Source of the DNA: JAABTL01 sp964465355 | GTDB lineage: Bacteria; Deinococcota; Deinococci; Deinococcales; Trueperaceae | Length of the DNA stretch: 7,525 nucleotides | Direction: 5' to 3' | NCBI GenBank assembly: GCA_964465355.1 | Contig: CAYXJZ010000123.1 | Location: 1 to 7,525 of the forward strand | Shown: positions 5,992-7,525 of the stretch, piece after piece | How the letters are laid out: each line of letters opens with the position of its first letter | Position numbering within the stretch: the stretch's first letter is position 1 | Position numbers and translations under genes: made by a program | Notes under the pieces: generated by a model | Told to the model about the DNA's origin: nothing | Seen by the model: only the letters and a program-made list of their open reading frames with translations | Database searches by the model: none

Positions 5992-7227
5992 ATGATCCGC
6001 GTCGTACGCGCCTTGACCGTCTCGTTGGCCGCGCTGTTCCTCAGCGCTTCCCTGGCCCAGACCACCCTCAACTTCTGGAGTTGGCGCACCGAGGACGTCG
6101 CTGCCTATGAGCAGTTCATCTCCGTCTTCGAGGCGGACAACCCCGACATCCGCGTCGTCTTCACCCCCTACTTGAACACCGAGTACAACACCATCGTGGC
6201 CACCGCGCTGCAAGGCGGCGGCGGGCCGGACATCGTCCACCTGCGCGCCTACGGCGGCATCGAGGCCTTGGCCGAGGCCGGTCTGCTCGTGCGCTTGGAC
6301 GGCACCGTGGCCGCCCTCGAAGGCTTCGACCCCAACATCCTGCTCGGCGCCACCAACCGTAGCGATGGTGGCGTCTACGGCGTGCCCTTCGCGCTGCAGA
6401 CGGTGCAGGTGCTCTACAACCAGGACGTCTTCGAGCGCCTCGGCCTGAGCGAGCCGGGCACCTGGGCCGAACTCATCGAGGTCGCCGAGGCCATCCAGGC
6501 CTCCGGCATCGACGCCTTCGCCAACGGCACAGGCGAGCCATGGATGAACGAGACGCTGTTCGGCGGCGTGGCCCCCACCTTCTACGGCGGGGACGGCTTC
6601 TTCGGTGACATCACCGGTGGCGCAGCCGACTTCACCGATCCCCGCTTCGCCGCCGCGCTCGAGCGCATCGTGGCGTTGAGCCCCTACCTGGCCAGCAACT
6701 TCCAGGGCGTGAACTACACCGACACCCAGAGCCTCTTCGCCTTCGAGATGGCGGGCATGCTCATCGGCGGCTCCTACGAGCTCGGCAACATGGCCAACCT
6801 CAACCCCGACCTGCGCATCGGCTCCTTCGCCGTTCCGGGTGACTCGGCCGGCGACCCCGCCCTGGTCTCGCTCTACGTCGACGGCTCATACGGCATCAAC
6901 GCCAACAGCCCTCACCAGGAGGCGGCGCTGCGCTTCATCGAGTTCCTGGCCACGCAGGAGTTCGGCCAGATGTTCACCGACACCCTGCAGCAGATCTCGG
7001 CCGTGCCAGGCACCTCGCCGACCAGCCAGGCGCTGTCCGACATCGTCGCGCTGCAGAGCCAGAGCAGCACGCCCTACCTCATGCTCACGGCCTTCCGCTT
7101 CGGCCAGCCGAGCGGCTCCACGCTGCTGCAGAACGAGCTGCAGGCCGTCATGGCAGGCGACCAGACGATCGAGGGCGCCGTGGCCAACATCCAGCGCGGT
7201 GTGGCCGAGTGGTACGACTTCCGCTGA
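5992..7227 (+). CDS. ABC transporter solute-binding protein, carbohydrate (family 1) type
   Basis: The extracytoplasmic receptor of an ABC importer, 411 residues, a normal length. Residues 1-22 form a Sec signal peptide: basic MIRVVR, a hydrophobic core, and a probable cleavage after SLA before QTT. No lipobox cysteine is present, so the protein is likely periplasmic rather than lipid-anchored. The mature protein opens with LNFWSWR and continues with family features: FEADNPDIRV, the GGGGPDIVHL segment at 75-84, YGVPFALQTVQVLYNQDVFERLGL at about 129-152, TWAEL at 158-162, and a late GDQTIEGAVANIQRGVAEW. These are typical of sugar or sugar-derivative receptors; the actual ligand cannot be told. 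Trp29 and Trp31 are candidates for sugar stacking. The permease frame overlaps its last 19 bases, so the two are almost certainly one operon, starting at the promoter at 5884-5912. Confidence 0.95.
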   Translation: MIRVVRALTVSLAALFLSASLAQTTLNFWSWRTEDVAAYEQFISVFEADNPDIRVVFTPYLNTEYNTIVATALQGGGGPDIVHLRAYGGIEALAEAGLLVRLDGTVAALEGFDPNILLGATNRSDGGVYGVPFALQTVQVLYNQDVFERLGLSEPGTWAELIEVAEAIQASGIDAFANGTGEPWMNETLFGGVAPTFYGGDGFFGDITGGAADFTDPRFAAALERIVALSPYLASNFQGVNYTDTQSLFAFEMAGMLIGGSYELGNMANLNPDLRIGSFAVPGDSAGDPALVSLYVDGSYGINANSPHQEAALRFIEFLATQEFGQMFTDTLQQISAVPGTSPTSQALSDIVALQSQSSTPYLMLTAFRFGQPSGSTLLQNELQAVMAGDQTIEGAVANIQRGVAEWYDFR

Positions 7228-7525
7228 ACAGCGGCAAGGATCAGCTCTCCCCGTGGCGGCGCTGGTGGCGCCGCCACGGGCATCTCGTCATCTTCCTGGC
7301 GCCGGCCATGCTCATCTATGGCGCCTTCATGGCCTACCCGCTGCTCTCCTCGCTGAGCTATAGCCTCTTCGACTGGCGCGGCCTGGTGCGCGGCGCCTTC
7401 AGCGGCTTCGACAACTTCGCCACGGTGCTCACCCGCTGGCCCTATCAAGAGCGTTTCTGGAACGCCATCTCGCACAACGCCATCTTCTTCGCCCTGACCT
7501 TCACCATCCAGACCACCCTCGGCCT
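7209..7525 (+). CDS. ABC sugar transporter permease (MalF/UgpA-like), cut by the right edge
   Basis: The first 105 codons of an inner-membrane permease, open to the end of the window. A basic, Trp-rich cytoplasmic N-terminus (PWRRWWRRHGH, residues 15-25) precedes the first membrane helix (about 26-53). Then comes the family hallmark SLFDWRGL...FSGFDNFATVL (about 52-74), and FWNAISHNAIFFALTFTIQTTLGL begins the second helix. It matches the first permease of carbohydrate importers, working with a second permease and an ATPase not seen here. The only ordinary start upstream of the basic stretch is GTG 7209, which overlaps the binding-protein gene by 19 nt but has no good SD, so translational coupling is likely. 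A CTG at 7224, forming CTGA with the upstream stop, is a rare-start alternative. ATG 7308 would cut into the first helix and is unlikely. A strong hairpin (7250-7280) lies within its early codons. Confidence 0.88.
   Translation, partial: MVRLPLNSGKDQLSPWRRWWRRHGHLVIFLAPAMLIYGAFMAYPLLSSLSYSLFDWRGLVRGAFSGFDNFATVLTRWPYQERFWNAISHNAIFFALTFTIQTTLG
7250..7280 (+). repeat. Perfect 12-bp inverted repeat (stem-loop) between binding protein and permease
   Basis: CCCGTGGCGGCG (7250-7261) is the exact reverse complement of CGCCGCCACGGG (7269-7280), with the 7-nt loop CTGGTGG. In RNA this would be a very stable hairpin, starting 22 nt after the binding-protein stop. No U-tract follows, so it is not a classical terminator. 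Binding-protein/permease junctions in other importer operons often carry stem-loops that shield the upstream mRNA from 3' exonucleases and keep receptor levels above permease levels; that role here is inference. Unusually, it lies within the permease frame and encodes the PWRRWWRRHG segment, so it could also hinder early permease translation. Confidence 0.8.

Noticed and set aside
6839..7363. Plus-strand frame overlapping the end of the binding protein and the start of the permease
   Set aside because: It is an out-of-frame, Arg/Ser-rich shadow. The other two frames give the conserved binding protein and permease.

Overview
This is a GC-rich bacterial window with compact, mostly intact protein-coding genes and short intergenic gaps. 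I see no RNA gene, CRISPR array, insertion sequence or other mobile element. The organism cannot be named from the sequence. Three traits fit a Deinococcota-like (for example Trueperaceae-like) bacterium: a solute-binding protein exported by a plain signal peptide ending ...SLA|QT with no lipobox cysteine, a possible leaderless GTG-started gene, and a mix of SD-led and SD-poor starts. Other GC-rich phyla are not excluded.

The left part is on the minus strand. An unrecognised gene start runs off the left edge (1-137). It is followed by a full-length, long-form malic enzyme (245-1975) and a fold-type III PLP enzyme of the D-serine dehydratase / D-threonine aldolase family (2095-3192). The two complete enzymes are tandem, 119 bp apart. 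If the second is a dehydratase, both yield pyruvate. The malic enzyme has its own SD and a 12-bp palindrome upstream of it.

The right part is on the plus strand, diverging from the PLP enzyme across a 74-bp gap. It begins with a membrane protein carrying an HEAGH zinc-protease motif and a C-terminal soluble domain (3267-4277). Next is a cytoplasmic PAS-GAF-GGDEF diguanylate cyclase with intact active site and inhibitory site (4398-5861). Last is the start of a carbohydrate-type ABC importer: a secreted solute-binding protein (5992-7227) and the first third of a MalF/UgpA-like permease (7209 to the right edge). The second permease and any ATPase would lie beyond the window.

The most striking non-gene structure is a perfect 12-bp inverted repeat with a 7-nt loop (7250-7280). 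It starts 22 nt after the binding-protein stop, inside the beginning of the permease reading frame, where an element setting a binding-protein-to-permease expression ratio would be expected. Other points worth checking are a one-helical-turn direct repeat in the importer promoter, the His-x-Cys metal site of the PLP enzyme, NADP-type residues in a malic enzyme whose overall form is usually called NAD-type, and the unusual architecture of the HEAGH membrane protein. Nothing here amounts to a clearly new multi-gene system.
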